A stretch of 64,000 nt of DNA from Neckera pumila (Eukaryota; Streptophyta; Bryopsida; Hypnales; Neckeraceae). Shown one piece after another: positions 10,196-21,539 of this stretch. Below the pieces are notes generated by a model, which made no database searches, was not told where the DNA came from, and worked only from the letters and a program-made list of their open reading frames with translations. The DNA lies in assembly GCA_963969595.1 (NCBI GenBank), contig OZ018408.1, forward strand, positions 10,723,823 to 10,787,822, in the 5' to 3' direction. Positions within the stretch are counted from its first letter, which is position 1, and each line of letters begins with the position of its first letter. The translations under genes and the position numbers were made by a program.

Positions 10196-12959
10196 TGGTT
10201 AATTTTTATTTTATGATTTCACATAGCCTATTTGGAGTCTCAAATTCCAAATATGAATTCCAAAATTTTATCACTTAGGGTAAACAAAAATTCCTACATA
10301 ATTGAGGGATAAGAAATCTACAAGACTAAATGTGGATTAGTCCTTACCATAATACTTAAACTTAAGATAGAAATATCACTTTAGAATAATCTTAAAAAAT
10401 AGTAGGGCCTATGTGCGTGAACTTTTAAGAAGAAAAAAATTAAGTTTTTAAAATTATGGTAAATAATAAGGCCAAAGTTAAACTACATGTGTTCTTGTGA
10501 AATTCTTACTCTAGGGGAGATTTCAAAAAATTTCTATTTATCCATGATAAATAGATAAATTATCAAAATTTAGAATTCATTTATATTTGAAATCAAGTAT
10601 CCTAAATTATCTAGGACAAATTACAAAATAAAAAAAATTGAACACTCCACAATTGAGGACAAATTTCTCACAAAATTTCTATATATATTTTTCTTGTGAA
10701 AATTTTGGAGTTTTGCATAGTGGACATTACAAGACTAGTAGACCACATTGTTCCAACTTTGGCCAAGCAATGGTAATTATTCATTATATGTTCTAATATA
10801 TAATCCATTTATATAGAATATTCTTTTCTTTTCTATTGATGTATTTAGACAATCTTTCTTGAAGTTTTATCCAATGAATATTAATTGGATGAAGCAAACA
10901 TTTCAAAACATTTGAAATCCATTTTGTGGATAGTTGTAATTTTAGGAGCAAAGGCTTTGTTCATGCCATTATATGCTAAGATTTTTAAATTTTAGGGCAT
11001 TGTTTAGGAATACATTTCTTCCTTTTTTGAACATATTTGTCCAAACTTGGTTTCAAAAATGAACAATTTATCTAAATTTGCAAATCAATGATCCATATAT
11101 ACTAAATTGGGGCAATACTGACTTATCATAGCTTGAAGAATATAGTTTGTGGATATTCAAATAAAAAAGAGGTGTTGAGGAATTAAGCTTTGGTACTATA
11201 GGTTAGTGCCCTAAGACCTCCTCTCTACTAGGTTTTATCATTTGATATTCATTTACAAAAATTGTAACTAGGTCATTCATTGCAAATAAAATTTCCTTTT
11301 TAATCCAACTAATTTGTATTAATATCGATCTTCAATTAATATCTTAAAAAACTATTGAACATTAAACTTATGAATATGTTGAAAGCACTCAAAGTTTCCA
11401 AAATAATATCTTTTATCTTATTTGGATGCCATACACCAAAAGCTGTAAGTATTCAAGTGTTTATTGGTGGAGAATTAGAAATCAATTTATATTCTAATTG
11501 TGAGGAGGTCTCAAATTAAGTGTGCTTATCTTATTGAACAAATATTTTTCCTCATAAAATTTTGTTCTTCCAATTAGATACAAGTATTGGTCATATGCCC
11601 TAGCAAAATAGTTAACTCTTGAAGGACAACCTTATAACTCACTCTTGAACACTTTAAACAAAAGTTGAAGGTTTACACCTCTAATTTTTGATTTTACCAT
11701 GACTATATGGCTAAAAAGTTATAAAAAGTTTCCTTCTCGAACTTAAAAGTTCACAAAAAGTAATTACAAGAAACATATTTTGCATGAATAGATGGACTTA
11801 ATGCCATTTCTATATACACAAAACAAATTTTTTGTCCATAAAAAACATGCATATTTAGATTTATCAAAACCAATGGGGTATAGATGAGTTATAATTACTA
11901 AGCATCATTATAAAGAATTGGATGCCTTGAAAAGTCCTTGAGCTCTTGAAATGTTTCTAGTTGAAGTGCATGGTTGGCAAGTTTAGAATTAAAGCATTGT
12001 CACATCTGCAGGGAATAAAAAACATTCATATTTTTAAGGGCAATTGTGAGAGTAAACTTGGTAAATGATACATTGTAGGAATGCCCTTGAGAGTACACTT
12101 CTAATGGTATAAGATATGCCTTTTGGTTCAAAAGTGCTCAAGTGATGGCTTACAAGTGCCCAAATAGATACAATTGGATTATGTAGTTTTAGGCCTCAAA
12201 CTTGTAACTATTTTTAAGTTGATCATTATGGGAATTTTTTTTTGAAGTGACTTAGTGGCACTTATGGGCTATAGGCAAAATCACTTCAAAACATCTGACT
12301 TATTTATGCTTCATCAAAAAATATAATTTTATTTCCTATTATTTTGTACATTGTGTTTCCACGCTTGAATTATTTTTTATCACTTCTTCAAGCCTCTAAG
12401 GGGTCAATTAATAGATTTAACTACAACAAATCAACTCACCTTAAAGTATTAACAAATATCACTTTGTTTTTCTTGCAAATTTAGGTGAGTTCTAGCAGCG
12501 ACTTACTGATATTTTGCATAAAATTTATAGGATAGCTCTATATCATCATGCTTCACATAAGAAGCTTTTATTCATGTCATTTTAATGAGTACTACAAAAT
12601 TTATAATGATTTATTTTATTTTAATGAAATTGTGCAACCAAGATTAATATTATATTTAATTACAAAAATTTATGTATATATCTAGGCAATTTTTTTTGAA
12701 TTTTTCTAGTTCAATTCACCACTAAAGGACCAAGTGATTGTTCAACGTATAGAAGAGATCTCAGGTAGTTATACATGAAGTCAATTTTGGTCAATTGTTC
12801 ACAAAGTTTTGATACAAGGCAAGAACATGTCTCCTTCCAATGGGAATATATTTTTTCCAATCAGGTGCCTAGATCAAAATTATACTACCCTGAACATTTG
12901 GGGCAGCTCATGCAACTTCTAGCAGCATGTGCAAAAATAACCATGTGTAGGGTAAAAAA
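10196..12959. other. AT-rich DNA, no gene recognised
   Basis: 2.7 kb without a long reading frame, tRNA or clear repeat boundary. Scattered A/T tracts only; probably decayed transposon sequence. Confidence 0.5.
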
Positions 12960-13602
12960 CTGACTTTAGGAAGAGTTAAAGTTTGTTTGCTCTGTTGGGC
13001 AAGGTCGGAAAGAAGTTTTTTCTTCAAATTTCAAACATTATAATCTTCCAATCCGTGTGGTCAAAGTTTTTGAAATCTTTTCCACACATTCCTATAGTAG
13101 TCTAGTATAAATTTGTATGATTGAATCTTGAAAAAAAAATTGTATTTCTAATCTTTTCTCATTGGCCTAAAAAATGGCAATATTTCACAATTTATGTTAA
13201 AAATGTGCCTTTAGTTGGTAATGTAGGAGGTAACAAGATAAAGGTTATGAGGATTTTTGATTTGTGAGTAACTGAAGTAAAAATCCTTTTTGAATTCATT
13301 CGTTGAATTCAATTTACAAAAAGCTAAAATAAAAACAAAAAACATATGCTAATTGTTACATACCAAAACCTTTGAATCATCACAACTCAAAGTTATTAGT
13401 ACTTTAGCTTTTCCTTTCATCTTGTACCCCCTTCTATTTAATTTTTTTTATAGATAAATTTGACTTTCCTTTTGGCTAAGGTTCTTTTGATGTATTATCA
13501 ACTTAGATTATTCAATTTGTTGTCTAAATGCTCAAGTTTTTGGAATACAAATGGTTTAGTTAAAATGTTGAAGCACAATAACCTTTATAAGAAACCTATG
13601 CT
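12960..13602 (-). mobile_element. Old fragments related to family A
   Basis: 13040-13110 matches the family A segment near the AAGGCC end (AATCCGTGTGGTCAAAGTTT and following), and GTGCCTTTAGTTGGTAA at 13206-13222 looks like a degraded CCTTTAGGGGTTAA terminus. 13235-13450 matches the interior of copy A2. Boundaries are uncertain. Confidence 0.45.
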
Positions 13603-13756
13603 TAAAATGACAGATTTTTTAGGACATCTAATGTAACAATTGGTGTTTTTATGTCAATAATGATGTCCAATGTAACATCTTCATGTTACATTGAATGTCA
13701 TTTTTGACTAAAACAAGAATTGTTACATTGGATGTCCTAAAAAATCCGTCAATTTA
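13603..13756. mobile_element. Short hairpin MITE
   Basis: 154 bp with inverted arms of about 43 bp sharing ATTTTTTAGGACATC and ATGTAACAATT and only a few mismatches. A second, inner hairpin (around AATGTAACATCTTCATGTTACATT) lies in the loop. The size and stem would also suit a small-RNA precursor, but no expression evidence is available. Confidence 0.65.
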
Positions 13757-14183
13757 GACACAAGAAAGCACAAGTTTCTTACTGTGAATTTCCTTTTAGA
13801 AAGGGCTAAAAAAATCACGGTTTTGAAATTTAGGCATGGTGATCTTGCAAATTTTTGGAGATTTTAACTTATGAATTTAGTAAGATATACTTGAGTAAAT
13901 TAACTAAAAGTACTTACAGTTGAATTAAGCAAAAAATTAAGCGCCAAGAGCCCTAGCTCCATTGGGTGGAATACGAATGATTTGAAGAGCTTCATGTAGG
14001 AGCTATATGAAAACAATGAAGTACATTCAAGTATGTTTAAAAAAATCTTTTGAAATTAAGACTAGAATGGTCACTCTTCATGCTTCATGATTTTTTTGCA
14101 AGGTTCTAAATCAATTCATAAATAGATGGAAAGACAATGGAAATTTGTAAAAACAATGGTCATATGTTTGGATTCTTCTAAAC

Positions 14184-15312
14184 CCCAAGAGGACCGAAGA
14201 ATCAATTTTGGATTTGTTGAAAACTCAGGCAGGCTTTGTTGATTTCATAATTTGCATGAATTTTTTAGAATGAATGCTAATCATCCTAATCTACATGTGA
14301 AACTCTGTTTCACGCCAATCCGATAAATATTGCAAAAGTTAGACTTTTTTTTATTTCAATGTCAAGTCGGACTGTCGGGTAGCTAAAAATATGTTCTATA
14401 AAAAAGATGAATAAATTTTATTGGATTGTATAGACTGACACTTGTTCAAAAACATTTGAATCATTCAATTCCAAATAAGAAAGTGAAAATTATAAGGAGT
14501 TTTATTTAGTGGGCAATAGATTCATTCGTAAAGTCCCCCCCCAGTTTGGAGGGGACTTTTTCACAAATTTCTTCCGACGGACAACCCCGCAGGCGACCAC
14601 GACTTCGCAAGCAAAGTCCGGACGAAACTTCTTTTTGGTCAATTTGGGCGCAAAAGAAAGTTTGATACCCACTTTCGTATTGGGTGCGAGCGACTTTTTG
14701 CCTAAAACCTGCTTTTTCACAAAATTGTGGGGTTTAAACCCCGATTTTGGGTACTTTACGAATAACTCTAATGAAGGTAGAAAATCTATAAAGTCATTTT
14801 TTGGATTCAATTTTGGAAATTTCTATAGAAGAACAAAAATAAAAGATACCAATTGATTATTAGAACATTCTCACCGTTAGGATTAACAAAGTTATTAATA
14901 ATTGAATTTTTTCTCTCATTCAGTATAACCTTCTTCATTATATATTTCTTTAAGATGAATATGAAAAAAATACATTTTATTTTTTTACATATTCTCTATA
15001 CATTTTTCAACACATTGACTAAAATAGACAAGTTATGGGATTTATGTGTTTTTTCCTAAAAATGTTGAAAGACAAAACTTCAACTTTTGGAAGGGCTACA
15101 AAAGCCTATATTTTGAAGTTTAGACATATTGAACTTGCAATTGGTGGGATATTCACTTAAATTTTTTGGAAAGATGTACTTGGTCAAACTAACTAAAGAA
15201 TCTTATGGTTAAATTTATTAAAAAATAAATATAGATGAAGCTTTTAGCCTTGCTTTAGAAGTAAGTATTTTGAAGTAGTTTAGGGCTTCTAAATACAAAA
15301 GAACTTTAGAAA
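14184..15312 (-). mobile_element. Old, insertion-bearing family A copy (A12)
   Basis: Reverse-oriented family A relative: degraded ends ACCCCAAGAGGACC on the left and GAACTTTAGAAATTAA on the right. Internal order matches the copy at 28796-29579 in inverted orientation, including the block ATTCTCACCGTTAGGATTAA and the block GTTGAAAGACAAAACTTCA. Relative to that copy it carries extra sequence at about 14363-14757, including the GC-rich patch described separately. Confidence 0.55.
14516..14770. other. GC-rich, palindrome-rich patch of possible organellar origin
   Basis: Composition and style differ sharply from everything around it. It holds an 8-bp-stem hairpin (AAGTCCCC at 14531-14538 with GGGGACTT at 14552-14559), the perfect palindrome GTCCGGAC at 14616-14623 and the perfect 14-bp palindrome GGGGTTTAAACCCC at 14729-14742. 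Such GC-rich palindromes in AT-rich context recall repeats of algal plastid genomes. Frames are open on both strands (plus 14509-14856, minus 14502-14810), but neither product is recognised. Confidence 0.5.
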
Positions 15313-15480
15313 TTAACCCATAATTTTTTTACCTAAAAAGCTTCAAATTTGCATTTACCTTTCTATCAAACATTATTAGAATTTAAGAGAAGATGGAAAT
15401 TTTAACCTTCTTTCAGAACAAGTATTTTAAAACTAATTTGGGCTGTTAAACACAAAGGGGTTAGAACCTTGCACCGTGGG

Positions 15481-15880
15481 GTGGTCAAATCTCCACAACA
15501 TTGCCCACATAGTGGACTCTAGATAGCTAGTGTGCCCAACAAGTAGGGAACCACATAGCGTGCGCCAGTGCTCAAGAACAATGAAGCTCTTAGGGACTCT
15601 ATCTGACATTGCTGCATGCTATAGAATTTGACATATTTGTTTGCAAACACAAATTTGCTAGAACAATTAGGACAACTTTGGGCTCAATGAAAACTTCTCT
15701 ACATACTAGAAGTTGAGGTACAAGAGACGATATTTGCCATGTTTGGATATAAAAAACTCAGTTCCAACTCCACGGTAGGGGGTGCAAAGGAGGTTGGCCC
15801 ATGCCCTTCTCGTCCCAATCCAATAACTAATATAGGATAGGGGTGGTGATGCTCTAATTAAGTCCCACATTTTGTGTTTG
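15481..15880 (+). mobile_element. Family M MITE, copy 1
   Basis: Homologous, in inverted orientation, to 24349-24751. Shared blocks include GTTTGCAAACACAAATTTGC near 15640 and a segment with GCCCATGCCCTTCTCG near 15800. The right end reads GGTGGTGATGCTCTAA, an inverted match of the copy 2 start (AAGAGCATCACTCC). Non-coding. Confidence 0.5.
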
Positions 15881-15910
15881 TTTTTCTCCCTATTAGGCAA
15901 TAAATTGTGG

Positions 15911-15956
15911 TACACACACACACACACACACAAATATATATATATATATATATATA
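15911..15956. repeat. (CA)n(TA)n compound microsatellite
   Basis: About ten CA units followed by about ten TA units. Confidence 0.95.
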
Positions 15957-16117
15957 AACTCTTGAAGGAGGTCGAGTCCAAAAAGTAGTCAAGTGCAAAA
16001 GGCAATTGATGGATGACTTCATCATTCATGGTAGAAACAAAAAACGCAATTATTGACCCAATACTTGAAGCAGTTTTGGTGACTACCTTGGTCATAGGTG
16101 GAGGTCACATTCTTTAA

Positions 16118-16885
16118 ACCCTAAAGGACCATTTTTGATTTGGTAGACATTTGGGATTTTAGACAAGTACCTACGGGCTGAATTTTTGTCTTGATTTTTT
16201 GAAACTTTTTTCAAAGATAAAAAAACTGATAAGTTTTGTGGGAGTGTAGTTTTTTTTTTCAATAAGTGCCTAGGAACAAAAGTTATGCCCAAATAAGATC
16301 AAAACAGGGGAGAAGGGGCAGGAAAAAAAATTGCAAAAATTAATTTTTTAAATTTTTCCCATGGATTATATTTTTGTCTATCTAGAAAGATTTTATTCAT
16401 TCAATTTGGATTTGTTGTGAGAAAGTTGTGGACAATCTTATTTTTTGGGCTTTTAGAGCATCTTCCTAAAAAAAATAACTTGTAGGATTCATTTCTGAAT
16501 GCAATTTTTACAATTAAAAAAAAAAGGTCCATACGGGTTTTTTATTTTTTTATTTTTTGGCTAGACTCTCAACTCAATTCTCCACTATAAAGATTAAAGC
16601 TCAAAACCCTGTAGTGCAAAATTTTAAAGTTAAAAATGTTCAAAGTCAAAAAATCTAATCCCACAATGTGCTAAAAAACTTGTTTTTTTTCACTATAAAC
16701 GCAAATATCTTGCAATATGTGCTGTCAAAAATTTTGAAATTTGTTCCAAATATTCTCATACTAGTTAGGTATAAGATCCTTTGGTTAGATGTGAAAAAAA
16801 AAATTCGGTTTTATTTACTCTTTGCTATAGAAGTTGGCAATTTTGAGTGTTTTTTGGCAGAAAAATGGCCTTCGTCCTTTCGGGG
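16118..16885 (-). mobile_element. TTAA-flanked MITE, family A copy 1
   Basis: A 768-bp element sits between TTAA at 16114-16117 and TTAA at 16886-16889. The left end is ACCCTAAAGGACCATT and the right end TCCTTTCGGGG. Reverse orientation (the block giving AACTGCCATTT in the forward sense is at the right). It is shorter than the usual 920 bp, so it carries internal deletions. Non-coding. Confidence 0.75.
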
Positions 16886-16895
16886 TTAATGGTTA

Positions 16896-17110
16896 ACCGT
16901 AGAAGGACGCCACGGACACGCCAAATGTCAAATAGATGATTGAAAATCATTCTATGTAGGATAGAAGTGCAAATGTTCATCCTCGGAATTTTGTGTGAAT
17001 AGGAGAGGTTTTGCACAACAGTTTGACCTCCAATGATTGTTCTTGGTTTTTTTGAAGTAAATGATTCACATGGTACTAAAAAGTCTAATTTCCACAGTGA
17101 TCCACACATC
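16896..17110 (+). mobile_element. Family C left-end fragment plus repeat S, copy 2
   Basis: TTAA at 16892-16895 is followed by CCGTAGAAGGACGCCACGG, a variant of the family C start seen at 37683 and 51814. It begins 3 bp after the TTAA that closes A1. It continues into repeat S (GGATAGAAGTGCAAATGTTC). No matching right terminus was found, so it is truncated. Confidence 0.5.
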
Positions 17111-17686
17111 CTTTTAGGATTAAGCAAGAAAATTGCAGTAAATTTTCCTTGTTGCAAGGTGTAGTGCACCCTATAGTTACTATGCAATCCAATGGCCACA
17201 TGCACAATTTAAGGTAGATCAATCCATCACCATTCACTGCCCAACTCCATTTTCCTACTTTTGGCCCATTTCTGTTCACTGCAAAATCCAAATCCATTCA
17301 TCTTTTTGACAATTCCAATGCATAAATGCCAAAAGGGATAATGTGTCAAGCCTTCATTGGTGGGAACTTAAGTGCCAATAGACACATGTTTGGGTGGTAA
17401 TGGGTTGTTTATGGGTTATTTTTGACCCCGGTCTATGGACAGTGTTGTAATTTCATAATTTCAAGTGCAGACTACTTGAAAAATCTACAGAAACTACAAT
17501 TTTAATCAAAAAATTATAATTCCACTTGAGTTTGATTTGTGAAACAAGCGCACACCTCTAAAAAATACGTGACCCTTTTGGAATTGGCCACAAGATACTC
17601 AAATTCCAAATCATGGTGGTAATAGGCTTGTATACTTTATATTACTATGGTTTGGGACACAGTTGGGGCCAAGCAGGTGCTGGTAG
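17111..17686. other. Non-coding, nothing recognised
   Basis: AT-rich with no gene-like frame or defined repeat. Confidence 0.5.
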
Positions 17687-18558
17687 ATTGTACAGTGCCC
17701 TACCAAAAGTTCTTGCCCATGTAATTCAGACCATTCTGTTTCTTGGTATAATGTATAATAGAGTTAATATTTTTGTTTTGCACAACCAACCTTGATACCT
17801 TGCGCAATCCCCCTCAAACATACCGAATTTTGAGTTTCAAAAAAGCAAATCTTCATTTTTGGTGATTTTTTAATATTTTTTTCATGGTTTTACATGAAAA
17901 TTCATAAAAAAAACATTACTGATGAGTTTTTTAATTTTTTTGCGGAAATATATAGGAATCATCTGCGCACACATCTTTCCTTTGTCAAGCATCTTCAAAG
18001 AAGTTCTACAACTCCCTCCAAAGAGATTTTAGTGGGGCTATAACAATGCCCTAAATTTTGAATATAGCTATTTCTTTGATGTAATTAGATTTTGCATTTT
18101 TTCTTCACTCTATAGCTAATTTTGTACATTTCAACTTGATGGAACAAATTCTTTAGAAAAATCTAATTACATCAAAGGGATATCTATTTTCAAAATTTAC
18201 GGCATTTTCAAGGCCTCACTGAAGTCTCTTTGGAAGGAATTGTGAAACTTTTCTGAAGATGTTTGCTATAGAAATGATGTGTGCGTGGGTGAATTCTTAC
18301 ATATCTCTGCAAAAAAAAATCAAAAAAATTCATCATTAATGTTTTCGTGTGAATTTTCATGTAAAACCATGAAAAAAAATTAAAAAAATTCATCAAAAAT
18401 GGAGATTTGTTTTTCTGGAATTGAAAATTGGGTATGCTTGAGGGGATTGCGTAAGATATCACAGTTGGTTGTGCAAAACAAAAACATTAATTCTATTATA
18501 CAATATGCCAAGAAACAGAATGGTCCAAATTACATGGGCAAGAACTTTTGGTAGGGCA
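17687..18558. mobile_element. Composite foldback 2, hairpin I
   Basis: About 870 bp of inverted repeat. The left arm starts TGTACAGTGCCCTACCAAAAG and the right arm ends CTTTTGGTAGGGCATTATACA. The centre near 18060-18190 contains inverted copies of a TTTGATGTAATTAGATTTTG-like block. Homologous to 8783-9330 but complete. Confidence 0.78.
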
Positions 18559-19455
18559 TTATACACCCCCCTATAAGAAAGGTTGACGCCCCCCTTTTGC
18601 ACCCTTCAGCTTTTTTGACATTACTTTGAATATAATTGACATTTCTTGTTTTTGTCAATCAGCATTTGTGTCTAACCCAATCTCCCTCAAGTATACCAAA
18701 CTTTCAATTTAAAAAATTACAAAACTCCATTATTGGTGAATTTTTTTAATTTTTTTTCACAATTTTACATGAAAATTCATAGAAAAATATTGATGATGAA
18801 TTTTTTTAATTTAATTGCGGTGGTACGTAGGAAACATCCAAACGCACATCTTTCCTTCAACAAACATCTCCAAAAAAGTTTCATAATTATCGGGGCAGAA
18901 ATTATAGTGGAGGCGTGAATAGTGCCCAAATTTTTGAAAATTCATATCTCCTTATTATAATTAGATTTTGATAAAGTAATTGTACCATCATGCTCAAATG
19001 TGTAAAATTAGTTACAACGTGAGGAAAAAAAACAAAATCTAATTACAATAAAGAGATATGAATTTTCAAAATTCTGAGCACTATTCACGCCTCTACTGTA
19101 ACTTCTGCCACAATAATTGTGAAACTTTTTTGGAGATGTTTGTTGAAGGAAAGATGTGCGTTTGGATGTTTCCTATGTATCGCCGCAATTAAATTTAAAA
19201 AATTCATCATTAATATTTTTCTATGAATTTTCATGTAAAACCGTGAAAAAAAATTCAAAAAATTCACCAAAAATGGAGGGTTTTTTTTTTTTAATTGAAA
19301 GTTTGGTATACTTGAGAGAGATTGGGTTAGACACAAATGTTGATTGACGAAAAGAAGAAATGTCAATTATGTTCAAAGTAATGTCAAAAAAGCTGAAGGG
19401 TGCAAAAGGGAGGCGTCAACCTTTCTTGTAGGGGGGTGAACTGTAGGGAGAATGG
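18559..19455. mobile_element. Composite foldback 2, hairpin II
   Basis: Left arm from CCCCCCTATAAGAAAGGTTG, right arm ending CAACCTTTCTTGTAGGGGGG then TGAACTGTAGGG. Arms are inverted copies over about 430 bp each. Homologous to 9322-10195. The matching frames at 18733-18918 (plus) and 19085-19366 (minus) are the two arms of the same hairpin, not genes. Confidence 0.78.
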
Positions 19456-20044
19456 TTTGTTGGGAGAATGGATCCCTAGCCACAGCCAGGCAGAGAATTC
19501 CCTTCCTCTGTATCTTAATGTCAACGACAAGGTGACAACTTCACAAGCCAAAGCATCCCCTGGCATGATCCGGGACATGGCCCCAAGATCCGACCGACCG
19601 CCAAGGCTCAGGAGTGAGTTTTACTACTGTAGCTTATTAGCTCTGTCCATGATATAAAACTTCATTTGCTATGGAAAAGGATGATCCATCCATAGCTTGG
19701 GATTTCTCTTTGTTTTGCGGATCACAGCTTTTAACTTATATCATACTACTGTTGGCTTTTGCAAAGTAAAGTGGTTCCACATGAAGAGGAGCAATTTCCA
19801 TGGGAGGAGGCATGTCATTTTAAACCTTTGGTGGCTTGTGCTGCTGTCGGTTGGCCAGGGGAAAATGATGGTTGTTGATGACTGCAGTTTGCCCGACGTA
19901 AGTTCAGGATAAAATAATAATAATAATGCAAAGACGTGGTTTTATTCTGTACCCTATGTGAAGGTCAGATTGAGAGATAAGTTAAGTATTTTTTGGTGTG
20001 TCTGAATGTTTGAAATATTACAAGTGAAATCTCAGCAACATTTC
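19456..20044. other. Mixed-composition intergenic DNA
   Basis: 19460-19660 is more GC-rich than its surroundings but no conserved protein segment was recognised on either strand. Confidence 0.45.
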
Positions 20045-21301
20045 TAAGGTAGGAGGTCCAGAAATGGAGCATCAAAGCGCTGAAACTGGATTTTCGGGAG
20101 GTAAAGCATCTTGAAATATTTCTCAGTAAATTTTCCTTGAAAGCAGACAAGTGGAATTGGAATCTAACCCAAGTCGTTTCATATTTTTTGGACCTTTCTA
20201 CAATTAGTTGCAAATTTTGAAGTTGAAAAAAGTGGTCATTCATGGTCATCAAAATGGACCACCTCTTGAAATGTGCATAGGGGGTACATTGAAGAAAGCA
20301 AAATGTACCTATGAGTCATGTTCCATTTTAACCCCTAAAGGACTGAACATGCTTTTTTGAGAACATAGTTTTTTTGGGCAGCTCACTACGAGCGGAGATT
20401 TTATTTTTTTTCTTTCAAATTTTCACACAACATTTTCCCAAGGAGTAGCTTTAAGGCCCAAAAATTTTCATAACTTTTGATTACATGATTAAAAAGTTAT
20501 TGCATGATATGTCATTTTCATTGCTCGGCGGGCAGCCCGGGCAGCAAAAAAAACTTCTTTCAAAATCACTTTTTAAGAAAATAAAAATTTGAAATTGGTT
20601 CTTTAGATTTATATGTAGGTGGGAAGCTTTGAATCATTTTATTTGGATCTATGAGTCAAAAGTTATGAGGATTCTTAATTTGAGGGTAGTTATGGAATCT
20701 CAACTCTAAAATAAACTTTGAAGGCCTTTATTTCACTCAATTTTCAATATTTTTGAAAAAAAATAAAAACCTTGGGTGTGGATTGTTTATTACAACATTA
20801 CAACTGTTGGGATTGGCATTTTTCAATTCCATAAATATATTCTTAACAATTTAGTGTTTTGAATCATTCTCTACCTCTTCCTACTTACTACTTTTTTCCT
20901 ATATGTTGTACAATTCTAAATGATCTGAGTTTTTTCAAGCATGTATCCAACTTGTCTAGGAAAATGAATCCAAAGAGTAACCACCATTTTGGATATTTTT
21001 TCATACAAATGTGACCTTGTGAAGGGCAGCTGCCCGGATTTTTGCAGGGACAAAAAAAGGATTTTTGTCAATTCAACTGCTATTATCTTGCAATCTACGC
21101 GGTGGAAAATTCTGAAATTTTTTTTACATCTTCTCAAACAAGTTTACTACATGATCCTACGGTTATATGTGTCCAAAAATGCTTTTTTTCTAAAATTTGA
21201 TACTTGTATTAGAAATGGCAGTTTTGGAGCGTTTTTGGTGAAAACATAGTCTCCGACCTTTAGGGGTTAATGCCCGCTCTATTTTACAGCCTCCTACCTT
21301 A
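20045..21301 (+). mobile_element. Family G MITE, copy 2, split by A2
   Basis: Starts TAAGGTAGGAGGTCC and ends GCCTCCTACCTTA. With the nested A2 element removed it would be about 318 bp. The 20150-20310 interior matches G copies at 2.7, 47.8 and 54.1 kb. The end downstream of A2 (TTAATGCCCGCTCTATTTTA) matches uninterrupted copies at 62630 and 62961. Confidence 0.75.
20332..21266 (-). mobile_element. TTAA-flanked MITE, family A copy 2 (nested)
   Basis: 935 bp between TTAA at 20328-20331 and TTAA at 21267-21270. Ends are CCCCTAAAGGACTG and CCTTTAGGGG. Reverse orientation. It belongs to a subfamily shared with A4 (both contain a GGCAGCTGCCCGG-like segment). Inserted inside a family G MITE. Non-coding. 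Confidence 0.85.
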
Positions 21302-21539
21302 TGGTGTTACACCAAAAATTGAAGTTGCTGAAGCTCTTTTGTGCATGAAAAAAAAAGTATTTCAGCACACATGTAGTAATGCTCTCGGGAAGATGGAGGT
21401 TTTGCTTTGAAAGAAGCAATGTGCAACATATGAGGAAGTTTGAGTAGTACACTAGTATGCCTACATAGAAAGTGGCAAACTAGAAGATATCAGGAAGAGG
21501 GTTTTGAGGTATGTGTACAAGGTTATGCGCTTCTTTTAA

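Noticed and set aside
14502..14856. Overlapping frames on both strands in the GC-rich patch as organelle genes
   Set aside because: Neither product resembles a known plastid or mitochondrial protein; only the composition is notable.
18733..19366. Similar short proteins on opposite strands
   Set aside because: The two arms of foldback hairpin II read from opposite strands.
8783..19455. CRISPR-like or satellite array
   Set aside because: The repeats are large inverted arms, not short direct repeats with spacers; a CRISPR array is not expected in nuclear DNA of this type.
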